Below are positions 35,401 through 46,899 of a DNA stretch of 64,000 nt, one piece after another. Source of the stretch: Strigops habroptila (lineage: Eukaryota > Chordata > Aves > Psittaciformes > Psittacidae). The stretch is from contig NC_044284.2 in the NCBI RefSeq assembly GCF_004027225.2, forward strand, positions 13,744,501 through 13,808,500, in the 5' to 3' direction. A program made the position numbers and the translations under genes. Under the pieces are notes generated by a model. The model was not told the origin of the DNA and did no database searches. It worked only from the letters and a program-made list of their open reading frames with translations. Each line of letters opens with the position of its first letter. The stretch's first letter is position 1.

Positions 35401-37342
35401 GTTTCCAATTATTTGTTCATTTATTTATTTTTTTACATGTTTCTAAATTAGAAACCTCACTGCTTCATGGCAGTTGGTTTGCTATTGCTTCCAATTCTGT
35501 TAGGATGCCATTTTGTACTAGAGGTTTTTCTGTGATCATTTTTAGATAGGCAATGATGTAGTTCTTAAATGATTTAGGCCACAGGGTTGGGTATGACGGT
35601 ACGCAGTTGTACATCCACAACATGGAGTATTAAATGTAGTTTGAGAGGACTTCTCATCTTTGTGGCATTGAGATAAAATAGAAGATCATACCGTATAGCC
35701 AGACTGTGTAAGGGGATTTAGCATTAATCTCTTCCTCGACAGTCCCTTACCATCCAGATGGCTGCAGGATTATTATGTGCCTGCATGCGTATATATTAAG
35801 TCCCATTCCCTTTCTGTAACATACTGCCAAATCGGAAAGGTGCAGAGTTTGAATTTTTCTAAGGAGATGTATTAGAATATGAGACAAGTAACTTTTCATA
35901 ATCATGAGACTTCAGGAGGGCAATAGTGTAGCAGCATTTTTTTTTTTTTGGAAATCGGCAAAGAATATTGTTGACCATCAGGATATTTTTTGCTTGTATT
36001 TTGTAGGACCTGGATGTGAAGGCAGGTGGGGGTTGTGTTATGACCATCGGGGAGATGCTTCGTTCCTTCCTCACCAAGCTTGAATGGTTTTCCACGTTGT
36101 TTCCAAGAATTCCTGTGCCAGTCCAGAAAGCCATTGACCAGCAAATTAAAAGCAGACCTAGAAAAATCAAGAAAGATGGCAAGGAGGGAATGGAAGAAAT
36201 AGACCGGCACGTGGAACGTAGACGTTCAAGGTCATTTATGTGCTAAAAGAATGTAAAATGTTTAATACTGAACTAGTGATGACCAGAAACATGTTGTCTT
36301 TTCACTGGGATAGGCCTTAAGGCAATAGACAAAACAGTTTATGGATGCTAATGGATTAAAATAATCAGATAATGTTTGGTATTTAAGATTAAATACAGAC
36401 TGTGTACATAAAGTATAAATTGGAAAGTAAAGAGGGTCCCTTAACTTCAGAAGGTGGTGTTTCATATTGAATCTTTCTTATTTTAAAAGGTCTCCAAGAC
36501 GATCCATCAGTCCCAGGAGGTCTCCCAGAAGATCCAGAAGCAGAAGTCATCATCGGGAAGGCCATGGATCATCTAGCTTTGATAGAGAACTAGAAAGAGA
36601 AAGAGAACGGCAACGATTAGAACGTGAAGCTAAGGAGAGAGAAAAAGAAAGGCGGAGATCTCGAAGCACCGATCGCACACTAGAACGGAGGCGAAGCAGA
36701 AGCAGGGACAGATACAGAAGCCGTAGTCGAAGTCGTGACAGGAAAGGAGATAGAAGAGACAGGGATAGGGAGCGAGAGAAAGAGAATGAACGGAGCCGGA
36801 AAAAGGAGAGAGATTATGATAAGGAAAGAGGTAGCGAGAGGGAAAAAGATCGCTCTAGAGAAAGATCAAAAGAAAGGAAAAGTAAGGGTGATACAGAAGA
36901 GAGAAGACACAAAGATGACAAGGATGACAAGAAACACCGGGATGACAAGAGGGATTCCAAAAAAGAGAGAAAACATAGTAGAAGTCGAAGCAGGGAAAGA
37001 AAGCACAGGAGTAGGAGCCGAAGTAAGAATACAGGGAAGCGCAGCAGAAGCAGGAGCAAAGAGAAATCAAGTAAACATAAAAATGAAAGTAAAGATAAGT
37101 CAAATAAACGAAGTAGAAGCAGAAGCAGAGGAAGAACAGATAGTGTTGAGAAGTCCAGAAAACGAGACCAGAGTCCCAGCAAAGAAAAGCCTAGAAAGCG
37201 TAGCAGAAGCAAAGAACGTTCCCACAAACATGATCACAGCGACAGCAAGGACCATTCGGAAAAACACGACCGTCGAAGGAGCCAAAGTACGGAACAAGAG
37301 AGCCAAGAAAAGCAACAGAAAAACAAAGATGAGACTGTGTGA
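29030..37342 (+). CDS. PRPF38B: PRPF38B, pre-mRNA splicing factor 38B, complete CDS in six exons
   Basis: PRPF38B is a PRP38-domain, arginine/serine-rich protein of the precatalytic spliceosome in the nucleus. Exons: 29030-29314, 32574-32642, 33159-33310, 33394-33454, 36007-36230, 36490-37342 (TGA). Phases agree, giving about 547 aa, essentially the length I recall for human (546). A Pro/Gln/Ala-rich N-terminus leads to the PRP38 domain. Recognisable blocks are [71 protein letters not shown] and [15 protein letters not shown], then [16 protein letters not shown]. After about residue 264 the last exon encodes a long RS/RE/RD and Lys-rich tail with repeated SRSRSRE and RERE patterns. Intron 3 is only 83 nt. 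The intron 5 donor (AG|GTCATT) is weak. Identification is very secure. Confidence 0.97.
32861..33071 (-). mobile_element. CR1-like LINE 3' end, about 210 bp, in PRPF38B intron 2
   Basis: The plus strand starts TAGAATCATAGAATGGTCTG, then GGTTGGAAAGGACC, ATCATCTAGTTCCAATCCCC and GGGCAGCCTGTTCCAGTGCC, the complement of the CR1 3' end. It ends about 90 bp before the PRPF38B exon 3 acceptor at 33159, so the element nearly abuts the branch-point region. Confidence 0.9.
34934..34957. repeat. (TA)n microsatellite
   Basis: About twelve AT dinucleotides in PRPF38B intron 4. Simple repeat, likely polymorphic. Confidence 0.9.
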
Positions 37343-37710
37343 ACTCTTTCAGAAGTGGATCACATTGAATCCTATAAATGTTTGATTAAATCCTGCTTAT
37401 TTTTTCTTAAAGTTGAGATTGTGCAGTAGTTGATGAGCACTCTTCTCCAACCTCCCTCTAGGCTGCAGATTGTCATTTCCTATTTTGGGTAGGGAAGTGC
37501 CTTTGTAAACCCATTCAATGCATTGACGGTTTCAAACCATTTGTTTAGTTTAATTCGTAATGCAGAGATTGTTCTTGCATTTTTATTGTTCAGATGTTTC
37601 TGAAATGTACAGTCTGTACATATGTCCTGAAAATGTTTTAATTCCTTTGGCATGGTTGCCATGTTGGTTAAATTTGTATGAGGCAATAAACTGCCACTAA
37701 TTCTACTTTG
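37343..37710 (+). other. PRPF38B: PRPF38B 3' UTR with AATAAA
   Basis: The sequence follows the TGA stop. An AATAAA at about 37685-37690 within GAGGCAATAAACTGCC is followed by T-rich DNA, giving a plausible short 3' end near 37710. Later AATAAA-type hexamers (for example near 38209) could serve longer transcripts. Confidence 0.6.
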
Positions 37711-40623
37711 ATTTTGTAGACGTGGAATTATGGGTTGTATCCTGAAGTTAGCGTGGCTGTGCTTTACATAATACTTTTAGGGATGGATCTTGAATGTGTA
37801 TTATAGCTGAGATATTTATGTGCATACGATGTACATTGAGGGCTGCAGATTTAGAACTACCATGGATGTCCACTGTACCTGCTGTTTTTTCAAAAGCTTT
37901 TAAAATGTATTATGTTGATTGCCACTGGTATTAAATTGAGAGTGGACTTTCAAGGAGATAGTGGTTTTGATGCAAGGATTTAGACTGTGTTGGGGCTTGT
38001 TTAGTAATTCTTTAGAAAGGCTACCTCAAGCGGACACTGTAAAGGTTGGCGGATGAGTACCGTAGCCATCTATGCATTTTATTTGTTAAAAAAAAAAATC
38101 CATGTAAGCATCCATATTACGTTTTTTTAAACACAGTTTATTCATTTGTGGTCTTCTAATGTCTTTAATCAGCAGCTGCACTCTGTCATTTATGATAATC
38201 CTGGGCTAATAAAGGCATTTCAGGTTGCAAGAGGGAAGTAGGAAGAAGAAAGTTATTACTAAGGATTTCAGTTTCAAGCTTCCAAAGCATTTTTATAAGT
38301 GTAAACATTAAAACTAAGAATTACCTGATAGTGTCCTTTTTTAAGTCATATTTTCTACAAATAGTAAGGATTGCAGTTTGTGCTGAACATTTCATCTGGC
38401 AGATTTTTTTTTTTTTTAACAGATTGTTAGAAGCAAAAACCAAAATGCATTATAGAAAAAAAAGTCGTATCATTAAAGTCCAAGTCTATTTGATAGATCA
38501 TTCTGATGACTTGTATACTGAGTGAGGAGAACCATCTGGAATAAACTCTCAATTAATTCCTTTGTATTGGGTGTCAGCTTTTCCCTGCATGTTCATTGCC
38601 AGCTGAAGAGTGTTTGGGTTCCTCCACATTTCATTTTCAGGCTAAGTAACACTTCGTATGAATAAGGGATTTTGTGTACTAAGTACCTTATAGGAAGACG
38701 TAGCAAAGAAATGCAGCAGCCCAAAAATAGGAAGAACATTGTGTGACTCATTCGTGATCACGAAATGACCTGAAGGTAGAAATAAACTGGTATTTGTGCC
38801 TTTTTCACTTCTGTGTGATACAGATCATCTAGGCATGATAGTGAAATATTGGGATTTTTTAAAAACCTCCAGGAGAAAACAAACAGGGCTTGAGTTTCTA
38901 ACTACACTTCATTCCGTAGTATTCAAAGAAGCAGAGATAACAAACTCAATTTTGTCTTCCTCCTGCTCTTACTGTTTTCTGAGTTTTCAGTCTTTTCGTC
39001 ACCGTCATCCTTAGCATTCAGTATCTTTTAATACTGATGTTGTTCAGTTATCTGTTTATATTTTTGATACCTTGAAACAAAGTTTTAGCTTCAAGAAGTT
39101 AATTTCGTTGCAATGTTAAACTAAAATACTGAGCTGTCATTTCACATGGGAGAAGAAAAACTGTATTGGCCATTTAAGAAATGCCCTGGTAAGCTGATGA
39201 TAAGAACTGTCCTTGAAGACTGCCAGGGCATTGCACGGATTCTGTCAAAATAATGATAACTGTAATTTACTTCATTTGCCACTAGAGGCTTCTTTTGGCC
39301 TTGTTAGTTTTAACCTTCATTTTAGGAGTTTCTGAAACAAGTACGTTCTTAGGCAGAGAGGCTGCCAGTGTTCTGTCAAGGGAAAATGGACTGTTGATTC
39401 CAATTCTTCATTCAGGGCTTCTCCTCCTCTGCCATGGTTGGGAAATAGAGTGAAAGCCAGTTTATTTTCAGGCAAAATCCAGGTATTTAAGAAACAATCT
39501 TTGACCTGAAAGTGGAGAGTGCTGTCTTAGTACAATTAAGATAATGAACATTTTGACACAGCTTGTGCAAAGACTGGCTCATGCTGATAATCTCTTGCAA
39601 GTGCAGTAACTTGAGGACTTAGCTTTTATTTTTCAATAAATAGTCCTCTCTGACTTTTGGATTTAACTTGATCCATACTATGTGCTTGAGCTAGCACTGT
39701 AATCAATAGCACAACGACTGACCAAGACCCATAAAAACAATTTTAATTAACCTGGACACCTATCTTAATTTATCATTGAGATTTAATATCTTGCAGCTCT
39801 TGGGTATGGAACCAGGGACTCTTTAATTCCTTTTGCCATTTCATTTCATGTGATCTTCCTTGAAACCAGAAGGAACAGATCCAGAGAGCTTCTGCAAAGC
39901 AGCTCTGGTCAGAAATGGTAAGGCCAGTGGAGTCCCCAGTGCCATCTGGTCTGCTGCAGTTACCGGTGATACTGCTGCAGTGGGCATCCAGTGTCATTAG
40001 AAGAGTACTTCTGCCAATTTTAACGGGAGGTATGGTGAGAGTTCTTGCAGGAGCTGTGGTTGCAGAGCTTCTGCCTGATGGAGCCTGTGCGGTTACTCTT
40101 CAGTCCTTGGGGTAAAGGCACAACAAACTAAGCACTGTGAGCCCAAAGTATGTCACATGTCCATAGCTGCACAGCTGGGACAGTCACTCTTCATGGAGCC
40201 CCATCTGTCTTTGAAATTTCATGTGGTTCCAACATGTTAAGTACTTACCGGGAATAATAGTATTAATTACAGAAATAAACCTCTCTCGTTGGTTTTTTGG
40301 GGTTTGTTGTTTTGACAATACTACTCAGTTGAACAGCATATTAGACCTTGAGAAGGAGCAAACTGGCATGTTTTTTATTTTAAGGCAGGGTCAGGGTCCT
40401 TTCATCCTAGTATAGTGTGTCCAACCTTTTTCAGCAGTCCTCATAGCAGTTTCAGTGGTCAACAGTACTTGAAACGAGCCTTGGTAAGCTCTGTCCTGCT
40501 CGTGATTTTGCTATAGCACTAACAGAGAAAGCAGAACCACATGGAGATTAATTAGGGTACAGGAATTCCCAGAGCTTGTGCAATGCCAAAGTCCAGCCTC
40601 TGCTCTGGCAGTGACAATATCTG

Positions 40624-40643
40624 TATTGTCAATATTGACAATA
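40624..40643. repeat. 20-bp perfect palindrome
   Basis: TATTGTCAATATTGACAATA equals its own reverse complement. It is flanked on the left by another ACAATAT, so the local structure is repeated. No function is apparent. Confidence 0.85.
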
Positions 40644-41046
40644 TATGTAGCTTCTTCATTGCACACTGATTACAGACAGAGCCTCCTTTGAGGTATTTTT
40701 AATTTCAGGACTGTGGGGAGCTGAAATACTTCATATTAACAGTGTTTAAGCAGATTGTTTATGCATACTATAAAAGTTACACACGAAGATGAGATTCCAG
40801 TTAGAAGTGGCATACTCCTTTCGAAAACACATGATCCTTAAATGTTTACTCCTGGTGAAAATTTAGAACTTGTGACAGAACTGACAACATAAGAATTTTG
40901 CATGTAAAACCAGAGATAAATTGTAAATCTGATTTTGAAAAACTTGGAGCTATCAGAAGCTTCCATTCCATTCCAAATCTGGTTTTAGGTCCCTGCTTAC
41001 AGTATATTTGTAAAGACCTTTTTTTTTTAGTCAGTTACAGTAACTT

Positions 41047-41111
41047 AGCACTCCAGGGGTTTGAATTAGATGATATTTAAGGTCTCTTCCAACCATTCTG
41101 TGGTTATATGA
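41047..41111 (+). mobile_element. CR1-like remnant
   Basis: It reads CCAGGGGTTTGAATTAGATG, then TTTAAGGTCTCTTCCAACC and ATTCTGTGGTTATATGAT, a diverged CR1 3' end on the plus strand. Confidence 0.75.
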
Positions 41112-43052
41112 TAATACTTTTCATCCACGAATCACTGCAGTGTCTAACTATTTCTTCTGCTAAAGAAGGAAAGTAAAAGCGATCACAGTTGCCACATACT
41201 TGTTGCTGCCCCTGGCCTCGCTGAAGGAATGGACGGTGATGGTACAGGGGGTGTTGCAGTGCAGACCCGACAAGGTTCAGCCCGTGGTGGTGGTGTTGCA
41301 GAGCACTGCGCCACTCCGGCCACCAGCCCTCGTCTTGTACATTTCAGCACCTCGGGCAGGAGCCCAGGCCTGCACGGTGTCGCTCGACATGACCATGGCC
41401 CTGAAGTCACTGGGGCAGCAAGGTGCTGGAGACAGACAAGGCAGGGAGGGGAACTTGAACAGCAACTGGAAACTGGCATGAAACCAAAGAGCCTTATTCC
41501 ATTTATCCATGTGCTTCGTGTCCTACATCTCCAAAAGTGACTGATACCGTGCAAACAGTCTCATTAATCCTAGCCGTACTTGAATTAATACAGAACCCCT
41601 CCTTCCAAATCAATAGTGGGCATTCTAATGTATAGATAAGATGTAGCATTTATGTATTCTTAATTTAAAATTTCAAAGCATTTGGGGGTTAAGTAACTCT
41701 AACAGTGTTCTTCACAATTTCCCACTGAACTTGTTATTTTTCATTTTCCAAATACAAAAACTTGCTTTGAGGAAGGTTAAGACTGTCGTACACCCTTCCT
41801 AAGGCAATAGAAAACAAAAAAACCTCCAGGACTAGAATTCAAATATCCTGGCATACCATTTGAAATACATATTTCATTGCCCAATGATTGTGAATTGTTA
41901 AACTATTTTCAAGTTCATAAGCATGTTGTTGCACTTGACTACACAAGTTAAGTCCAACTGCAATGTGAAGTGGTTCTCTTTATCTGCCAACCTTTAAATG
42001 TTTTGCCCCAAAACTGAATAAAAATAGAATTTTAAGTTATTATCCAACAAAATGTCCAATCAACTCTACCATAAACACAGTGCAAGGATTCTAAATGAAT
42101 TTGCAAGAATACATTGCTACTTACCAGTAGTGTAATTGAGTACATCGCCTAAAGGACTCTGCCCTGTCTTGTTACATGCAAAGACACTAATGAAGTAAGT
42201 GAAGCCACAGTCCGAGTGCAAATGGCATTGAGTATGTGATGAGTTGCAGTGCACTTCAATCCATCATCACTCTTCACAAAAACCACATAATAATGACCAA
42301 AATTGATGCTAGACCATACCACGTTCATCCTCTTCAATTGATATACTTACACGTGCACAAGGAACTGAAGAAGAAACATTTTAAAAAGAAACGAAAACAA
42401 AGAATTGTAATCACAGTATTTTTATTGAAGTTACAAGTTTGTGGAATACAGGAAAATCGAGAATATAGAGAAATATTCTAGTCAGCTTGAACAGTTGCTC
42501 TGTCTTGAACAGGAAAACAGGAACTCGCCTGGCTTTACAGATGATACTACTTACATTTAGATGAAAAGTGAGTATGATTTTTACAAAAAAAAAAAAAGTA
42601 TGCTACCTTCATGTTTTATAGAAAAAAAGATCTGCTTAAGGAGCCCCTGTGAACAAAACCAGAGGCACCAGGCAGTACTTCAAAAGGAACTGACACAGTC
42701 TGTGCTTACAATAGTAGGTTTGGATGACAATCAGAATACCATCTTGAATGGCAGTTGGCATCCAAAAGCCTTTATGTGAAAATCCTTTATGTATTGGTAT
42801 GAAACTCACTGGCTGCGTCTGAATAGAGAAAAAATATTCTAGTACCCTTGAAATCACTACTGAAAATGACCATTATTTAACCTAGGTTGCACTGAGAGGT
42901 CTCTTTTTTGTCTTTCTCTATAGCAAATTAACTATACTGAATGTTTGTAGAAAGCAATATACAAAGCAATAGATACAAAGAAGAAGTGGATGTTTATACA
43001 AAGCAGCCTGAAATAGGATGCTGGACCATAGGTATTTCTGTATAAGAGCAAC

Positions 43053-43115
43053 TTACATTAATTCAGTTTGGAAGGGGCTATGGGAAGTCATTTTATCCAA
43101 TCCCCCTGCTCAGAG
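43053..43115 (-). mobile_element. CR1-like remnant, minus strand
   Basis: The plus strand reads CAGTTTGGAAGGGGCTATGG, then ATCCAATCCCCCTGCTCAGAG, the complement of a CR1 3' segment (CTGAGCAGGGGGATTGGA). Short and old, it lies inside the FNDC7-like locus. Confidence 0.65.
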
Positions 43116-43169
43116 CAGATATAAGTAGATATACAATAACGTGACACATCAAACATTGCAATTAAATGC

Positions 43170-43346
43170 TTTTCTATTGTGCTATGCTGCAGGCCATTCA
43201 GAAAGAGCTCTTGTGTAATGCTCTTGCGTACTGCAGTAACAAAACTATAGAGCGTGTATTTCTTAACCACAAGTAATTTATGTTCAGTATTCAGGATTTT
43301 CAGAGCCAAATCAGTATATCGGTAAAGCAAGGCTGCAAAAACCTCA
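43170..43346 (-). pseudogene. Possible degenerate FN3 exon of the FNDC7-like gene
   Basis: A minus-strand acceptor (TTTTTCTCTTCTAG) precedes 43346. In the phase expected from the upstream exon the first residues are VRFLQPCFTDI, like the start of a cysteine-bearing FN3 module. Stops follow, while another frame reads YTLYSFVTAVRKS and LFLNGLQHSTI, resembling the later strands of such a module. If this is an exon it carries at least one more frameshift. The end is not defined. Weak support. Confidence 0.35.
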
Positions 43347-43416
43347 CTAGAAGAGAAAAAAGATAAAATGAAGGTGTATCCCACCCACATTAAGAAATTA
43401 AAAAATATTTGGGACT

Positions 43417-43450
43417 AAAGTATGCAACTTGAGACAAAGTTGCATACTTT
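43417..43450. repeat. Perfect inverted repeat, 14-bp arms, 6-nt loop
   Basis: AAAGTATGCAACTT (43417-43430) and AAGTTGCATACTTT (43437-43450) are exact reverse complements around the loop GAGACA. It lies within an intron of the decayed FNDC7-like gene. Confidence 0.9.
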
Positions 43451-46196
43451 GCAAAGACTTATTTACAGCAAGGCAGCTAATCTGAGATTTCAGAGACCCT
43501 TATAATTATACAATTATTATTATACAGTTATACAACTCCTGAGCATTTTCTTACCCAGCGATAGTCAGACACTCTCTTTTTTGGTAAAAATGGTAACATA
43601 TACTCTATACGACCTTGCCTACAGAACATTTTTCGTGTGTCTTTTGTGATCTTGGAGCAAGCTATTGCACTGTGGGTTTTTTTTTTTTTTCCCTTTTAAA
43701 ATATTGTCTTTAGTAACAATCGATTAACAAATTCTGTGCAGGAAATCCTTACCCAAGTCTAAGGGAGTTGCTTGCCTAACAGTAAAGTACAGAATATATA
43801 GCACATGATTTATATCAGAAACAAATTATACAACATTAATATCTGTTCTCTCCTAGCTAAGCTAGCAATAGAGGTTTTTTATACTTACCAGGATAAACAC
43901 TGTTTCTTTTTGATTTTCAATTTTTATTGCAATAATTACTTTTATAAGCAACAAATTCCACTGGAAAAATAATGGCTATTTCTAAAAATTATCACTTAAA
44001 TTATTTTAAAAACAGAATTTCCACAGAATATTTTTTCAACTACATTTCAGTGATGAAATAAAAAAGCACTTCTGTTTATGTAGAGTCTTCTTCAATATCC
44101 ATCGATTACTTATATGCTACAAGTCCTTTCGTGAATGAAACAAAAATACTGTTTATCAGCATCAAAAGCAGAGGGGAAAAGGAGCTAATCATGCAAATAT
44201 TGAACTCGGTAGGAGAACCAGCAAAAGGCATCAACAGGAATGGCAGCTATTCCCTATCAGTACAAAGAAACATCAAGGACAAAATCCCAGTTCTACAAAG
44301 GTCAATGGAAAACGCACTTCACAAAGTTTCTCTTACTAACCTGTTGACTGCATAATCTGTGTTTCTGCAAGAGGAATTCTATTCTTGTCAACAGCTTCTG
44401 CCTGTATAGCATAAATAGTATTGGGAATTAATTAATGTTCCTTTCAGTGTAATATCACTAAAATGAGCCAGTAATGAATGGCCTACAGTATTCACAGCTG
44501 TAGCTGTGACTCTGTAAGAAGAGGCTCCTGAAAACTTGGGCCATCTGAGATAAATGCTTTGTGATGTCACATTGTATATAGACACAGAGAAACCTTCAAA
44601 AAGAAAAAAAATCATTGTCAAAAAACATTTCAGTCATTCCTAGATTTAGTCAAGTCTTGACAAAAAGATTGTTCAGTGCCTTATCAAGCATCTACTCGAG
44701 TGCCTTATCAACTGACCTACATTTCAGATGATAGGCATTCCACTGAATTTGGAGTGCTATTTCCCTTTTTCACTTTTGTAATCCATTAATTACTGTAATA
44801 ACTGCTGCTTGATCGCATATTATGTTGTGATGATGCCTACTTTCCTTAAAACCCCTATATGCTGTAGTCTAATTATTTAAAACAAAAAAAGGGCTATACT
44901 CTGCATGTGAATATACAATCAGTGTCAACAGTATTCCACGAGTAGGATCAAATGCTTGTTTTCCAAATCATGAAACTAATATGCTACAATAAGTGTCCAT
45001 ATACTGCAACAGCATGTCTGCAACGATTAAGCATTTCAGACTCAATGGTACAGTGTATGCAGGAATGTGTACTATCACCAGAGAACAACTGAAGTCTGAG
45101 AGCATTTCTTGCAGTCTTGCATTCCTTGTATTTTAAACTAGTCAGTATTCACATTGAAAGCAATAGGAGCTGTAGGCACAAAATACGAAACTGAAGAAAA
45201 TATAAAATGTTGTAAAACATTGGGAATATTTGTGCTTAGGAGATAATGCTGCTTCTGGTATGTGTTTTGTTTGGTTGGGGGTTTTTTTGGGTGGGGCGGG
45301 TTGTTTTTTGGTTTTTAATTAAAACATACAATTAATTGGATGCCAAAATGGGAAAGTGTGAACACTATTTGCAGCACAGTTATGGAGGTAATGAACAGCA
45401 CAATTTGTGCAGCTGAGATGCCTGGCTCATGCCAGTGTCAAGGCAAAAGTGATCTGTCAGACTCTTTCTGTGAGTGTCCAACAGAATTGGGACTCCTAAA
45501 AATTAGTTTTAAAATTGATGAAGATATCAACATAATTTTTTTAAAGCTGAATTGAACTTGAAAACAATTGGTTATAAAGCTGCTAGAACTTAGAGTGTTT
45601 TACTAGAAATCACATGTGTGTGCTCTCTTCAGACCCATTAAAAAACAAGCAGGCAAAACCAAAATACCACTTTGAAGATTTACCTGTGTTAGCTGAAAAG
45701 ATCTGAAGAAAAAAAAAGGAATAAAAAGTGAAATATTTTATTTGTAAGATTAAAAACCTAATAGTAACAACAACTTAAAATACTACTTTTTTAAACACAT
45801 TTTACTGCTGTGATGTGTTTGCTCAGATTTTCTAAGCACAGAAAGTTTATGCAACCAATGAGATTTGGTACAGGTATGCAGGTTGTATTACTTCTTAGTT
45901 TTCCTCCCTGAATCTGCCTATTTATCCAGTTTTGAGCTGTTCACAGACTTTGAAAGACCTTGGGTCCTAACAAATTATTTTTCAGTCACTTGTAAACAGT
46001 GCAAAAGTTGCAATAGTAACAAAATTTGAATGTAGAAGCCAGTGTCAGATAGTCTCTACCCTAACTTTTAGTCTACTTTTACAAAGAGTACAATATAATT
46101 CTTGGAAACAGTTTTAAAGCGAGTGGCACTCACCATTCCTAGGCAGTTGAAAAGCAGCCCAGTAAATATTAATGATTTACTTTTTGCGCGGCACAT

Positions 46197-46880
46197 CTTG
46201 CTAGAACTTTGTTCCAGCCTTCACATGGGCATGAGCTCAGGCTGATCTCTGCTGTGACCAGCAGTATTACGTAGCAGTGCTGTCTCCGCAGGCTTACTCC
46301 GTGGAACGAGAAGTTGCATTAGGTTATGCCCTCCTCTCTGCTGGACTGAAGCCTGCCGGTGGTTTACCAACGCTGTGGAGAAGCGTGTCTGACATAGCAC
46401 TGAACTTTTAAGGCAGGCGGGTAGTAGGGCTTTTTCCCTTCTGCTATAGGATGCACTTTCTGTATTGTTTTTACAATATTCATAAAACAATTACGTCCAA
46501 TCTAAATTCAGAATTTGCTCTTCAGCTTATTATCTAGTTGACATTTTTGTCCACTTTCAAGAATCTTTTTTTCTGTCAGGAATGATGCCCTCGTTGTACT
46601 CCCCTTTTAATGGAACACGGCCATACCGTCTGGGAACCACTCTTCCTCATGCTTTGTGTTGTGGAAAAAAATTTTCTTCTCGTTTCTTTGTATCCATACC
46701 AGCTGCTGGTTCCCCTTTGACAACACACCTTTACGTCTTTAAACTGTAACTTCTCACAGACGATTTTGGACATCAAGAAACGGCACCTTTCCATGAACCC
46801 ATAGTGTTTTCTTCAACGGCTTACACGAACGTTAAGAGGGAACCTAAGGACGTTTTTATGAGGGAGTCACGATGGCGAGG
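46197..46880. other. Region upstream of the FNDC7-like first exon
   Basis: Nothing recognisable. Short open frames on both strands have no family resemblance. It would contain the 5' UTR and promoter of the FNDC7-like gene. Confidence 0.4.
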
Positions 46881-46899
46881 GGAGCTCTACACCGGGAAG

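Larger units (their letters stand above)
37711..41199. other. Intergenic region between PRPF38B and the FNDC7-like locus
   Basis: No gene is recognised with confidence. It contains a 20-bp perfect palindrome (40624-40643), a CR1 remnant (41047-41111) and a more GC-rich stretch at about 39830-40115 that is open in several frames on both strands. That stretch could hold more decayed 3' exons of the FNDC7-like gene, but I could not show fibronectin-III signatures in it. Confidence 0.45.
41200..46196 (-). pseudogene. FNDC7: FNDC7-like fibronectin type III gene, decayed
   Basis: Minus-strand exons can be followed. 46196-46134 encodes a signal peptide (MCRAKSKSLIFTGLLFNCLG). 45702-45684 is a 19-nt exon (IFSANT). 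44593-44341 is a fibronectin-III domain (SIYNVTSQSIYLRWPKFSG, YRVTATAVNTVGHS). A further exon lies at about 42346-42125 (VVWSSINFGHYYVVFV, then CGFTYFISVFACNKTGQS) and another at about 41425-41200 (APCCPSDF, CNTTTTG, GLHCNTPCTITVHS). Splice sites and phases are good. Three lesions break it: a one-base-type frameshift at about 44424-44430, a frameshift at about 42246-42252, and an in-frame TGA at 41277-41279. The Cys pattern (CNTT, CG, CNKTG) and synteny between PRPF38B and STXBP3 indicate FNDC7, an extracellular multi-FN3 protein. I infer a unitary pseudogene; assembly error is the alternative. Confidence 0.78.

Noticed and set aside
36814-37227. 137-codon Leu/Ser-rich antisense open frame
   Set aside because: Antisense shadow of the Arg/Ser/Lys repeat; no promoter, splice sites or family resemblance.
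36735-37385. 216-codon plus-strand open frame overlapping the PRPF38B last exon
   Set aside because: It is the out-of-frame reading of the RS-domain repeat (AGA/CGA/AGT/GAA-rich codons). The other frame matches PRPF38B and ends at the family-length stop.
43088-43390. A 100-codon minus-strand frame as a new intact gene
   Set aside because: It begins in intron sequence and ends in a CR1 remnant; at best its middle is a broken FN3 exon.
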